Positions 1 through 9,462 of a DNA stretch of 64,000 bases are shown one piece after another; positions within the stretch are counted from its first letter, which is position 1; the number at the start of each line of letters is the position of its first letter. This stretch comes from Pseudoalteromonas luteoviolacea. GTDB lineage: Bacteria; Pseudomonadota; Gammaproteobacteria; Enterobacterales; Alteromonadaceae. Under the pieces are notes generated by a model that ran no database searches, was not told where the DNA came from, and saw nothing but the letters and a program-made list of their open reading frames with translations. A program made the translations under genes and the position numbers. The stretch covers positions 124,001 through 188,000 of the forward strand of contig NZ_JAGJEH010000007.1 in the NCBI RefSeq assembly GCF_018100925.1, written 5' to 3'.

Positions 1-3000
1 TAATGAAAACATCATCATTTCTGTATCTGATGGTTTCAATGCCCCGGTGAGCCTACCAGCCTTTTCAATTACGGTTACAGACAAACCGGGCAGCAACTAT
101 GATTACAATACCTACTATGCTTCAGCAATTGGTAAAGTCGGTGCTGAGTTAGAAAACGCACTGTCTTTAGTTGCGCGACAAGGTCAGCAAAGAATGACTT
201 ACTCGCAAGTATGGGATGCTCTAAAGTATACCGATGAAGATCCAGATAACTCAAACAATGTGCTGCTGTTTTATACAGGAAAAAGTCAGTCAAAAGATAC
301 CAACGGTGGCGGCACAACGGATTGGAACCGTGAACATAGCTGGCCAAAATCCCATGGTTTCCCGAGTGAAAACCAATATGGTTACACCGACATTCACCAC
401 CTTAGACCCACAAATGTAAAGGTTAACTCAACGCGAAGCAGCAAAGATTATGACGATGGTGGTAACCCAGTTGATGGCGCCCCAGGTAACTTTACTGACA
501 GCGACTCATTTGAGCCCAGAGATGCAGTCAAAGGCGATGCTGCGCGTATGATGTTCTACATGGCAGTTCGCTATGATGGTACAGACGGCAGCATGCCCGA
601 CCTTGAGCTTGTCAACAATATTAGCGCGAGTAGCTCACCTACTTTAGGCGTGCTTTGTAACCTCATGGATTGGCATCGTGAAGATACCGTTGATAAGCTA
701 GAGCTTGATAGACACCAACGTATTGTTGAGCAACAAGGTAACCGCAACCCTTTTGTTGATAATCCTGAGTTTGCAGAAATACTATTCGGTGAAACTTGTC
801 CAAAGTTAGGCGACGTGGCACCTGTCATTGGTGGTCAACCCGAGCTCATCGTTGGGACTGGTCGTCAATATAGCTTCACCCCTACGGCCTCTGATCAAAA
901 CAAAGATACTTTAACCTTCTCGATCGTGAACAAGCCTTCATGGGCGACTTTTGATACGCAAACAGGTCATTTATCTGGTATACCTGCTGTTGCTGATATT
1001 GCGATTTATGAACATATTCAAATCTCAGTAACCGATGGTACATCTACCGTGTCTCTACCAAGCTTTAATATTGAAGTGGTAGATTCAAGTGCGATTAAAA
1101 ACCCGCCTACTATCATAGGAACACCAAGTACCAGTGCGATTGTGGGTATTGCGTATCGTTTTAAACCAGAAGCGAACGATGAAGACAATGACACCCTGAC
1201 TTTCTCAATCACTAATAAACCGACTTGGGCGACATTTAACACGCAAAATGGCGAATTGTCGGGCACTCCATCATCTCAAGATATTGGCGTGACGGATAAT
1301 ATCGTCATTGGTGTAACTGATGGCAATACAGGTATTGTAAATCTGCCCGAATTTTCGATTCAGGTCAGTGAACAGGTCGAAACGAGTAAAGTTATCTTCA
1401 CCGAATATATTGAAGGCAGCAGCAGCAATAAAGCGGTTGAAATCACAAACTTTACCGGCGCGACTCTGGATTTGAGCCGTGTCACAATCACATTGGCAGA
1501 CAATGGTAAACCACTGTCTACCGAAGGATTAAGAACACAAACACTATCTGGTGAGCTAAAACATGGCGAAACACATGTTATTGCCAACAGCGGTGCGAAT
1601 GACGAAATTAAGAGCCGTCAAGATAGCACGAGTACCATCACATACTTTAACGGTGATGATGCATTAGTGCTGGCTGTTGACGGCCAAATTGCCGATGTAT
1701 TTGGTCAAGTAGGGACAGATCCAGGTAGTGCATGGGGCAGCGGTAACACCTCAACAAAAGATAAAACTCTGCGTCGCAAAGAAGGGATCACATCTGGTGA
1801 TACAACCTTAGATGATGCTTTTGACCCAAGTGTTGAGTGGGAAGGATTCGAGAAAAATACTGCCGATGGCCTAGGCTGTAGCGGCGTTTTAGCCTGTGGT
1901 ACTGATGGTGGAACACCACCTCAAATTGAGATTGGCGCATGTAATGACCCTGCAACTTTAATTAGTGCAATTCAGGGTAACGGAGCTGCCAGCCCACTTG
2001 TGGACCAACAGGTTGTGATTGAAGGTGTGGTGGTAGCAGCATTTCAAGATGCGGGGCAACATGGCGGTTTCTTTATTCAAGAAGAAGATCAACATGCAGA
2101 TTCTGACAGCGCTACATCAGAAGGTATTTTTGTTGCTGATACAAATACAAAGGTCACAGTGGGTGAGCAAGTTCGTGTATTGGGTAATGTTGTTGAAAAA
2201 TACGACTTAACGCAAATCAATGCTGTGACAAATATGCTCTCTTGTGCGACAAATGTGTTAACACAAGTCACACCAACACAAGTGAACCTGCCGTTTACAG
2301 CAGGCTTTGACCAAGAGTCACTTGAAGGTATGTGGGTATCAATGCCACAAAAGTTACATGTAACGCTTAGCCATAATTTTACTAAATATGGTGAGATTTA
2401 CTTGTCTCAAGGCATGCGAATGCAACCTACCAATAAGTATCCTAAAGACGAACCCCGTCGCTCAGCGCTTGCTGAACTGAACGCAAGAAACAGTCTACTT
2501 GTTGATGACAACTCAACACAAAGTAACCCTGAAGAAATCAGTTACTATCCGAGCTTTAGTGCAGATTCACCGCTCCGTTCTGGCGACCAGGTGTCTAACA
2601 TGTCTGGGGTTATCCACTACACTTATGGCAATTACAAGCTCATTCCAACCAGCTTGCCAAGCTTTGAGCAGTCTAATATTCGTCGTACTAGACCTTACGA
2701 ACGCAAGTCAGAACAGCATATACGTGTTGCCAGCTTTAACGTAATGAACTACTTCGTCAACTTTAACAGTCGCGGTGCAAACAATGAAAAAGAGTTTACC
2801 CGTCAACGTAGTAAAGTGATCCGTGCAATTGTGGCATCAGATGCTGATGTTGTTGGCCTGATGGAAATCGAAAACAATGGATACGGCGACAGTAGTGCTA
2901 TCAAGAACCTAATTGATGGCCTGAATGAACGCGATGATGTGAATGATTGGGCGTTTATTAATCCTCAGTTAGAACAAGTTGGTACAGATGCAGTCACTGT

Positions 3001-6000
3001 CGGCATTGTTTATCGTGCCAATCGCGTTGTGCCCCAAGGGAGTGCTCAAGTAATAACGGACGCGCCATTTGATGAAGCGACAAGGGCACATAGACCACCT
3101 ATGCTGCAAACATTCAAGCCAATGAATGGTGGGAAAGACATCCGTGTCGTTGTGAATCATTTCCGCTCAAAAGGTGGATCATGTGGCGTAGACATGGACG
3201 ACACAGTAGAAGGTGCATGTAATGGTCAGCGTATCTTAGCTGCAAAGACGGTAGTTGCAGCGCTTACCCAATCAAATGTTGAATCAAGTGAAATCACAAG
3301 CTCTCCAGTTTATGCCATTTTAGGTGACTTTAATGCCTATACACATGAAGCGCCGATGCTTGAGTTTTACAACGCTGGTTTCACAAATATCAGCATTGAG
3401 AAAGGCGTTGGTGACAATTATTCATACTACTTCAGCGGTGTAGCTGGTAGTTTGGATCACATGTTAACAGCAAGCGGTTCAATGGAGCGTGTTGCTCAAT
3501 CCATGCACTGGCATATTAATGCCGATGAGGCAGCTGGCCTAGACTACAACACAGAAGGCAAATCTGAAGAACAACAAAGTAAATGGTTCTCAGACTCTCC
3601 TTATCGCTCGTCTGATCACGACCCTGTTATCACTGACTTCGATTTATCAATCGTTGTCCTGCCTGACAACCAAGCACCAGTTGCTAATGATGATAACGCT
3701 GATGCGGTACAAGGTGAGCGCATTTTAATTGATGTATTGGAAAATGACACTGATGCAGACTCTGATCCACTAACCATCAGCGCCGCGACGCTCACCTCAG
3801 GCGAAGGTGACGTAAGCTATTCTGATGCTCAAGTAAGCTTTACACCAAGTGCCAACTTCGTAGGACAGGCAACGATCAGCTATACCATCTCTGATGGCAA
3901 TGGTGAAACGGCAAGTGCAACTATTTCGGTCAATGTTATCGCCAAAAACCAAGCACCTATCGCGATTGATGACACAGCAAATACACTTGAAGATCACAGC
4001 GTGACGGTATCTGTATTGAGTAACGATAGCGACGAAAACACTGCGAGCTTGAAGGTCACCAATGCAACTCTTAGTTCTGGCCTAGGCCAAGTAACGTATT
4101 CAGACTCTGCAATTACTTATTCGCCAGCTGAAAACTATAATGGTACAGCGCAAATCACTTATGAGATCAGTGATGAAGGTGGGCTTGGCGCGAGTGCACA
4201 GGTTGCAATCACTGTTGCACCGCAAAACGACGCGCCGACAGCAACCAATGACTCAGCAGTGGCCTCTGCAAAAGTATCGACCAACATCAACGTACTTGCG
4301 AATGACACCGACATCGATGGCGATACGCTTCGTATTACTTCGGCAGATGCGAATATAGGTAGCGTTGAAATAAACGGCGATATACTTCAATATCAAGCTC
4401 CTGCATTGAATACGGGCCATGCGACTATCAGCTACTCTATCAGTGATGGCACTGACACTGCGCAGGCAACGGTAAATGTACAAATTAGCACAGCCAACCT
4501 TGCACCTGTTGCCAAAGATGACTTTGTGCAATTGGCTGAAGGTCAATCATCAGCAACAATAACTGTTTTAGACAATGACAGCGATCCAGATGGTGATACA
4601 TTGTCATTGGTCGCTGTAAATACCGATGCTGGTAATGCGGTGATTGAAGGCAACCAAATTTTGTTTAATACCACGGACACATTCAATAGTGTAGCTCAGG
4701 TTCGTTATGCAATTTCGGATGGGTTTGGCGGTCACGCAGAAGCTGTGTTGGAACTACGCCAAGAGCAACCTTTTGCTCCTGTGATCACCGTACCGGCTGA
4801 TCGTACGGTTAATGCAACAGGCCTGCTTACCAAAGTCGATTTAGGCGTAGCCACAGCGGTTGATGGCAGCGGTAAATCTATCGCAGTTGAGCTACTTGGT
4901 AACAACTTCTTGCCATCCGGTGCAAACAAAGTGTATTGGCAGGCATGCAGTACTGACAATGTATGTGAAAAAGTTGCGCAGTTGGTCAACGTACGTCCAA
5001 TGGTAAGCCTGCCATCTCCAAGCCAAGTTGTTGTTGAAGGCCAAACGGCAACAGTACCTGTAGTACTCAGTGGTGAACATTTCACATATCCACTCACGAT
5101 TGACTTTACAGTTACTGGCACTGCAAGTGAAGAAGACTACGCGTCAGTATCTGGACAGCTCACAATAGAGTCAGGTACACAGGGCCACATCTCTGTTGAA
5201 ACTACGCTTGATGATGTTAACGACGCAGACGAAACTATTGTGATCACATTGGACACAAGTGAACTAAATGCAATTGCTGAACAGCGCCATGAAATTACAA
5301 TCGTAGAGTCGAACATTGCACCAATACTGACTCTTAATGCGCTGCAACAAGATGAAGTGCGCTCTATTATGATCCCAGAGCAAGGTCTTATCACCATTAC
5401 AGCTGATGTGATGGACCAAAATAGCACTGACACTCACATTATCGAGTGGACAACACCAACAGGTTTGAGCAACGAAAGTACTGACCCAACTCAGTTTAGC
5501 GTCAATGCTTCAACGCTTTCTACCGGTGTCTATCAAGTCAGTGCCAAAGCGACTGACAACGCAGGCCTATTTGATACACAAAGTGTGATATTCAAGGTGG
5601 TCTCAGAACAACCAGCATTGGACAACAATACAGACTCGGATGGCGATCTCATTAGCGATGCACAAGAAGGCTTTGGCGATGACGATGCCGATGGTATCCC
5701 TAACTACTTAGACCCGATTGATGCACTATGTAATGTGCTACCTTCTTCAGGTAACAACTGGAAATCAGATCTGATTGAAGTTGAAGCTGGTGTGTGCATG
5801 TCTCTTGGTAGTTTGAGTCTGGGTAGCAACAAAAATGCAGCCTCACTCAATGCCGATGAAGCAGCGCAAACAGGTTTAATCTCTGCGGATGAAGGTATGG
5901 AAAATCGCGGTGGTATTTTTGACTTTGTAGTGGATGTACCAAGCGGTATGGACAGCGTCAAAATCATATTGCCACAGCAAGCTGCAATACCCGCAAATGC

Positions 6001-6931
6001 ACAATATCGCAAGTACCTTCCAAACCAAGGGTGGGTTACATTCTCTGCACAAAATGGCAACGTATTGCATTCAGCCATAGGCCAACAAGGTTACTGTCCA
6101 AGTATGAATGATAGTAGCTGGCAGGAAGGCTTAGTCGAAGGTGCATGGTGTGTCAGATTAACACTGGTAGATGGTGGGGAGTATGATGCCGATGGCATTA
6201 AGAACGGTAAAATTGTTGACCCTGGTGGTGTGAGCATCATGCAAAGTGACAACAGATCGCCGGTTGCGGTCGACGATATACTGGAAGCTGTTCTTAATCA
6301 GTCGGTAACGCTACAAGTACTAACAAACGACACTGATGCCGATAACGACACACTGTACATAGTTAGCGCTACAGCTATGCATGGTGTCGTGAGTATTAAT
6401 ACAGATTCAAGTTTACAATATACAAGTGCGCTGGATTTTGTCGGTATTGATACCATCGAATACACACTCAGTGATGGTCAAGGCGGAACAAGCACTGCAA
6501 CTGCACAGGTACATGTGGTTGCACAAGCTCAACAGCAGAATCAACCACCAGTTACCATTAATGATGTGGCTGAAGTGTTTAATAACGACACAGTGACCGT
6601 TGACGTGACAAATAATGACTCTGATCCTGAAGGTGGTAAGTTGACGCTTATTAGCGCAACAGCTGACTCCGGTGAGGTGACATTTACAGATAGCGCAATC
6701 ACCTTCAAGCCAGCATCAAACAGCGAAGGTAAAGTTACTATCAATTATATCGTAGCGGATGAGCAAGGTGCTAACGCATCCGGCATGTTAGTAATAACAG
6801 TGAAAGTACCAACAAAGGAAACGGATATCATTGAACGTGTAGAGACCAGAACGGTTCGCTCCTCAAGCGGTTCAATGCCTGTATTCCTATTGCTACTTGT
6901 TCTCCCTGCTCTAGTACGCCGCGGACGATAA
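1..6931 (+). CDS. Giant secreted double nuclease (endonuclease I + EEP nuclease), 5' partial
   Basis: The frame is open from base 2, and the codons before the first in-window GTG (47) continue a putative Ig repeat (S-V-S-D-G then L-P-A-F-S), so the true start and signal peptide lie outside the window. Counting from base 47: an endonuclease I/NucM domain (N-R-E-H at 94-97, then D-I-H-H-L-R-P, about residues 20-255); two He_PIG-like Ig repeats; a lamin-tail-like domain; an ExeM/NucH-type OB region; an endonuclease/exonuclease/phosphatase domain (F-N-V near 897, G-D-F-N, S-D-H-D-P with H1191); six cadherin-like repeats with V-L-x-N-D-x-D motifs; a Calx-beta-like segment; a DxDxDG calcium-binding stretch; and a terminal S-S-S-G-S motif, hydrophobic helix and Arg-rich end resembling GlyGly-CTERM. 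It probably degrades extracellular DNA for nutrient or phosphate supply. Two unrelated nuclease folds in one chain is unusual. Domain calls are confident; the sorting-tail call is moderate. Confidence 0.9.
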   Translation, partial: NENIIISVSDGFNAPVSLPAFSITVTDKPGSNYDYNTYYASAIGKVGAELENALSLVARQGQQRMTYSQVWDALKYTDEDPDNSNNVLLFYTGKSQSKDTNGGGTTDWNREHSWPKSHGFPSENQYGYTDIHHLRPTNVKVNSTRSSKDYDDGGNPVDGAPGNFTDSDSFEPRDAVKGDAARMMFYMAVRYDGTDGSMPDLELVNNISASSSPTLGVLCNLMDWHREDTVDKLELDRHQRIVEQQGNRNPFVDNPEFAEILFGETCPKLGDVAPVIGGQPELIVGTGRQYSFTPTASDQNKDTLTFSIVNKPSWATFDTQTGHLSGIPAVADIAIYEHIQISVTDGTSTVSLPSFNIEVVDSSAIKNPPTIIGTPSTSAIVGIAYRFKPEANDEDNDTLTFSITNKPTWATFNTQNGELSGTPSSQDIGVTDNIVIGVTDGNTGIVNLPEFSIQVSEQVETSKVIFTEYIEGSSSNKAVEITNFTGATLDLSRVTITLADNGKPLSTEGLRTQTLSGELKHGETHVIANSGANDEIKSRQDSTSTITYFNGDDALVLAVDGQIADVFGQVGTDPGSAWGSGNTSTKDKTLRRKEGITSGDTTLDDAFDPSVEWEGFEKNTADGLGCSGVLACGTDGGTPPQIEIGACNDPATLISAIQGNGAASPLVDQQVVIEGVVVAAFQDAGQHGGFFIQEEDQHADSDSATSEGIFVADTNTKVTVGEQVRVLGNVVEKYDLTQINAVTNMLSCATNVLTQVTPTQVNLPFTAGFDQESLEGMWVSMPQKLHVTLSHNFTKYGEIYLSQGMRMQPTNKYPKDEPRRSALAELNARNSLLVDDNSTQSNPEEISYYPSFSADSPLRSGDQVSNMSGVIHYTYGNYKLIPTSLPSFEQSNIRRTRPYERKSEQHIRVASFNVMNYFVNFNSRGANNEKEFTRQRSKVIRAIVASDADVVGLMEIENNGYGDSSAIKNLIDGLNERDDVNDWAFINPQLEQVGTDAVTVGIVYRANRVVPQGSAQVITDAPFDEATRAHRPPMLQTFKPMNGGKDIRVVVNHFRSKGGSCGVDMDDTVEGACNGQRILAAKTVVAALTQSNVESSEITSSPVYAILGDFNAYTHEAPMLEFYNAGFTNISIEKGVGDNYSYYFSGVAGSLDHMLTASGSMERVAQSMHWHINADEAAGLDYNTEGKSEEQQSKWFSDSPYRSSDHDPVITDFDLSIVVLPDNQAPVANDDNADAVQGERILIDVLENDTDADSDPLTISAATLTSGEGDVSYSDAQVSFTPSANFVGQATISYTISDGNGETASATISVNVIAKNQAPIAIDDTANTLEDHSVTVSVLSNDSDENTASLKVTNATLSSGLGQVTYSDSAITYSPAENYNGTAQITYEISDEGGLGASAQVAITVAPQNDAPTATNDSAVASAKVSTNINVLANDTDIDGDTLRITSADANIGSVEINGDILQYQAPALNTGHATISYSISDGTDTAQATVNVQISTANLAPVAKDDFVQLAEGQSSATITVLDNDSDPDGDTLSLVAVNTDAGNAVIEGNQILFNTTDTFNSVAQVRYAISDGFGGHAEAVLELRQEQPFAPVITVPADRTVNATGLLTKVDLGVATAVDGSGKSIAVELLGNNFLPSGANKVYWQACSTDNVCEKVAQLVNVRPMVSLPSPSQVVVEGQTATVPVVLSGEHFTYPLTIDFTVTGTASEEDYASVSGQLTIESGTQGHISVETTLDDVNDADETIVITLDTSELNAIAEQRHEITIVESNIAPILTLNALQQDEVRSIMIPEQGLITITADVMDQNSTDTHIIEWTTPTGLSNESTDPTQFSVNASTLSTGVYQVSAKATDNAGLFDTQSVIFKVVSEQPALDNNTDSDGDLISDAQEGFGDDDADGIPNYLDPIDALCNVLPSSGNNWKSDLIEVEAGVCMSLGSLSLGSNKNAASLNADEAAQTGLISADEGMENRGGIFDFVVDVPSGMDSVKIILPQQAAIPANAQYRKYLPNQGWVTFSAQNGNVLHSAIGQQGYCPSMNDSSWQEGLVEGAWCVRLTLVDGGEYDADGIKNGKIVDPGGVSIMQSDNRSPVAVDDILEAVLNQSVTLQVLTNDTDADNDTLYIVSATAMHGVVSINTDSSLQYTSALDFVGIDTIEYTLSDGQGGTSTATAQVHVVAQAQQQNQPPVTINDVAEVFNNDTVTVDVTNNDSDPEGGKLTLISATADSGEVTFTDSAITFKPASNSEGKVTINYIVADEQGANASGMLVITVKVPTKETDIIERVETRTVRSSSGSMPVFLLLLVLPALVRRGR

Positions 6932-6947
6932 CAAAAAGTATAGTGAT

Positions 6948-6982
6948 AAGCCCCTGTCGCCTTCGCTTCAGGGGCTTTTTTA
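6948..6982 (+). terminator. Rho-independent terminator after the nuclease gene
   Basis: A 9-bp perfect stem AAGCCCCTG/CAGGGGCTT with a 12-base loop is followed by a run of T, 16 bases after the stop codon. Confidence 0.9.
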
Positions 6983-7038
6983 CGGTATCCCTGAAACCGT
7001 TTAGCCCACCACTCTGAGCTCATTTAACCCGCCACGTT

Positions 7039-7276
7039 TAACTCACACCTCGTCACCCTGAACTCACACCCCGTCACGCTTAACTCACACCTCGTCACCC
7101 TGAACTTGATTCAGGGCCCCTAACCACATCAAACATGGATTGCGGGGCAAGCCCACAATGACGAAGAATAACCCACTACACTGAACTCGTTTAACCCTTC
7201 CCTCTGAACTCACACCCCGTCACGCTGAACTCACACCCCGTCACGCTGAACTTGATTCAGGGCCAATAACCACATC
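7039..7276. repeat. Block of 21-bp tandem repeats plus a short dyad repeat
   Basis: Three head-to-tail copies of a 21-bp unit, (T/G)AACTCACACC(C/T)CGTCAC(C/G)CT, occupy 7039-7101, and two identical copies occupy 7206-7247. Each block runs directly into GAACTTGATTCAGGGCC followed, after a few bases, by TAACCACATCAAACAT. CCCTGAA...TTCAGGG forms a small dyad at the junction of the first block. The stretch between the blocks (7137-7164) contains TGGATTGCGGG...CCCACAATGACGA, a pattern I have seen scattered between genes in marine proteobacteria. No ORF covers it. It looks like an intergenic repeat family rather than a gene. Confidence 0.8.
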
Positions 7277-7307
7277 AAACATATATCGTTTCAGGATCCA
7301 TATTGGC

Positions 7308-7607
7308 TCAAAAGAACATATAAAACACAATCAGACTTCCAAAGGTAGTAAGGTAAAGATTTTTATATTTAAACGCCAAAAAAACGGCCGCTAAAGCCCC
7401 CAACAAATATGGGCTATTCAACTCATTTACGAACTTCCCACTTGGCATAAAAACAATCGGCACCCAGATAGCAGTGAGTACACAAGGCGCACTAAAACTG
7501 AGCAAACGCTGAAATCTAGGTCCTATAGTAAACGGTAAGTTTTTTGCTAAAAACAAATAACGAGTGGCAAAGGTGACACATGCGAGTACAACGATGGTAG
7601 CTATCAT
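7308..7607 (-). CDS. azlD: AzlD-family branched-chain amino acid transport subunit
   Basis: A 99-residue, very hydrophobic protein with about four membrane helices and the AzlD pattern T-R-Y-L-F near the N-terminus. Together with AzlC it forms an inner-membrane amino-acid exporter. The start codon overlaps the azlC stop as ATGA (7604-7607), which indicates translational coupling. Length is normal for the family. The substrate (branched-chain amino acids or analogues) is inferred from the family only. Confidence 0.85.
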   Translation of the reverse strand: MIATIVVLACVTFATRYLFLAKNLPFTIGPRFQRLLSFSAPCVLTAIWVPIVFMPSGKFVNELNSPYLLGALAAVFLAFKYKNLYLTTFGSLIVFYMFF

Positions 7608-8287
7608 GATTTGTCCTCTTTTGCCTGTAAAACATATCCCGTACTCATACCAAGCAAAGCTGCGGCGACTAAGCCAAATTCAAACTCTATCCATTTAAAA
7701 TAAAGCATAGTCACACCCGATACTAAGCAGGCACAAAATACAGGTAAATTCGAAACCCCTGGCACAACTAAAGCGATAAAAATGGCGGCTATCGCAAAGT
7801 CCAATCCGAGGTTGGTTAGATCAGGTAAAAACTGCCCGGCGACGATGCCAAACAACGTCCACAAGTTCCAAGCTAGATAGAAGCTACCACCAGCGACTAA
7901 TGCATAGATAAGCCGCAACTTACCTTGATAAGCCCGGTGATGATGCGAGAATGCAAATAACTCATCAGTTAAAAAGAACGCAATAGGCCCACGCCATTTC
8001 AACGGCTTGTCTATCATGTTATTACGTATCGCTAAGCCGTAAAGCAAATGACGCGCACTGATAATAAATGTGGTAATGACCAATGTAATCATAGATGCGC
8101 CTTTTGCCATCAACTCAATAGCTACCAGCTGTGCGGAACCTGCAAAGACGAGTAATGACATCAGCTGCGCTTCCAATGCGGAAAAGCCGTTTTGGATGGC
8201 CAAAGAGCCACACAATATGCCCCAAGGAAGCACCGCAAGATTTAGCGGCAGCATGTCTAGCAGCCCTTTTTTTATCGCGATATTCAT
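7604..8287 (-). CDS. azlC: AzlC-family amino acid exporter, large subunit
   Basis: A 227-residue multi-spanning membrane protein with the AzlC signatures P-W-G-I-L-C-G near the N-terminus and S-A-R-H-L-L-Y-G-L around residue 95, followed by F-F-L-T-D-E-L-F-A. The open frame extends upstream to 8410, but that would overlap the regulator gene by over 100 bases. The ATG at 8287, giving M-N-I-A-I-K-K, starts four bases after the regulator's stop and fits family alignments. It lies in an operon: araC-type regulator, azlC, azlD. The regulator probably controls the pair. Confidence 0.88.
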   Translation of the reverse strand: MNIAIKKGLLDMLPLNLAVLPWGILCGSLAIQNGFSALEAQLMSLLVFAGSAQLVAIELMAKGASMITLVITTFIISARHLLYGLAIRNNMIDKPLKWRGPIAFFLTDELFAFSHHHRAYQGKLRLIYALVAGGSFYLAWNLWTLFGIVAGQFLPDLTNLGLDFAIAAIFIALVVPGVSNLPVFCACLVSGVTMLYFKWIEFEFGLVAAALLGMSTGYVLQAKEDKS

Positions 8288-8291
8288 GATT

Positions 8292-9092
8292 CTAACAAGC
8301 CTGCTTGTATTGGTTTGGGGTGATGCCCATATTTTTCTTAAAGTGCCGACTAAAATGGCTGTGATCATAAAAACCAACTTGGCTGGCAACATCGGAGATA
8401 CTCTTGCCATGGCGCAGCATCGCCTTTGCGTGATTTAGGCGGTGCTGAATCTGAAACGCATGGGGAGTAAGTCCTGTTTGCGCTTTGAAGCACCGTACAA
8501 AATGAAACTGGCTCATATGGATCAAACTAGCCAAATCAGCAAGCGAAATATCGTCAAATAAATTATCCTGCAAATAAGTTTTAGCCAATGCGATACGGCA
8601 CCTCACAGAGGCCAGCTCATCTGACAGTACCTGCTTTCCTGTAGATGCACACAGATTGGTTAAAAACCGCACCATTTGCGTTTGCTTCTCCAGTTTACTT
8701 ACTGGTGACTCTAACGTATCAAACAAACTATGTAGTTGATATGCCAGTGCCGGGTTGTGTACCACTGCTTCTGAAAAATACGGCGCACGGTTTTTTTCGC
8801 AATCCATCAAGTTATTAAAAAGCTCCGGTGTTGGATACATAGAACGGTATGATGCAACACCTTCACAAGCTTTCCGACAGTCATGAACCTGCTCTGCATT
8901 GATCAAAATTAAGCTGCTTTTGCCTGCAAGATGTTGAGCACCTGAGCGAAAAAAACGTTGCGCCCCACAGTCCACCAGCGCGATTGTATACCCGCTGTGG
9001 TTATGGCGTCCGAAATCAGTTTTCTTATCAATATTATGAAGTACTTCCAAACCACCTAAATCGTGATGAAAGCTGAACTTTGACTGCTGCAT
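8292..9092 (-). CDS. AraC-family transcriptional regulator
   Basis: 266 residues: an N-terminal cupin-like sensor domain (roughly 1-150) and a C-terminal AraC double helix-turn-helix (about 165-266) with I-S-L-A-D-L-A in the first HTH and D-H-S-H-F-S-R-H-F-K-K-N-x-G-I-T-P-N-Q-Y in the second. The ATG is preceded by an AGGGAGA ribosome-binding site. It is the first gene of an operon with azlCD, which suggests a local regulator of amino-acid export; the ligand is unknown. Confidence 0.92.
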   Translation of the reverse strand: MQQSKFSFHHDLGGLEVLHNIDKKTDFGRHNHSGYTIALVDCGAQRFFRSGAQHLAGKSSLILINAEQVHDCRKACEGVASYRSMYPTPELFNNLMDCEKNRAPYFSEAVVHNPALAYQLHSLFDTLESPVSKLEKQTQMVRFLTNLCASTGKQVLSDELASVRCRIALAKTYLQDNLFDDISLADLASLIHMSQFHFVRCFKAQTGLTPHAFQIQHRLNHAKAMLRHGKSISDVASQVGFYDHSHFSRHFKKNMGITPNQYKQAC

Positions 9093-9462
9093 ACACTTCT
9101 CCCTTAACTGAACTCAGCTTAACGCAACTGATTACGAAGTGCTTGTACAAAATTGCGCAATTAACCACCTTAGTGCGCTGTGGATTTGAAACATCGACCT
9201 CAACGTCTCATTAAATACTTCACCATAGTAGGTATCGTCGGGAATAACTTTCTGGGGCCAATATTCGGCAGATTGTTCCCTTGTAGATTCTGTATTGCAA
9301 TAGTGCAACCGACACTTTTCCAATCAATTGGAATGAGTAAAAAATTAACACTTATGGTGTAATATTAAATACGTTGTTGCAAATGACGTGTTATTGTATA
9401 TTAAATGTAATTTGTTCCATATTGGGGACGATTACTACTTGATTCTGACTTACTGAAAAAGA
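9093..9462. other. Divergent intergenic region, regulator gene versus TOMM cluster
   Basis: 370 bases between the divergent araC-type and kinase-fusion genes, AT-rich towards the kinase side. Short ORFs on both strands here lack any recognisable feature. It probably carries promoters for both directions. Confidence 0.6.
9374..9402 (+). promoter_or_regulatory. Candidate sigma-70 promoter for the TOMM cluster
   Basis: TTGTTG (-35 like) and TATATT (-10 like) are separated by 17 bases, about 60 bases ahead of the kinase-fusion start. Judged by eye in AT-rich DNA, so chance occurrence is possible. Confidence 0.35.

Noticed and set aside
4732..5433. Long antisense ORFs inside the nuclease gene
   Set aside because: Out-of-frame shadows of a strongly supported coding region.
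7206..7247. CRISPR-like appearance of the 21-bp repeats
   Set aside because: Units are directly adjacent without spacers and no cas genes are near.
9132..9362. Short ORFs on both strands between the AraC regulator and the kinase fusion
   Set aside because: They overlap each other in a promoter region and carry no conserved pattern or ribosome-binding site.
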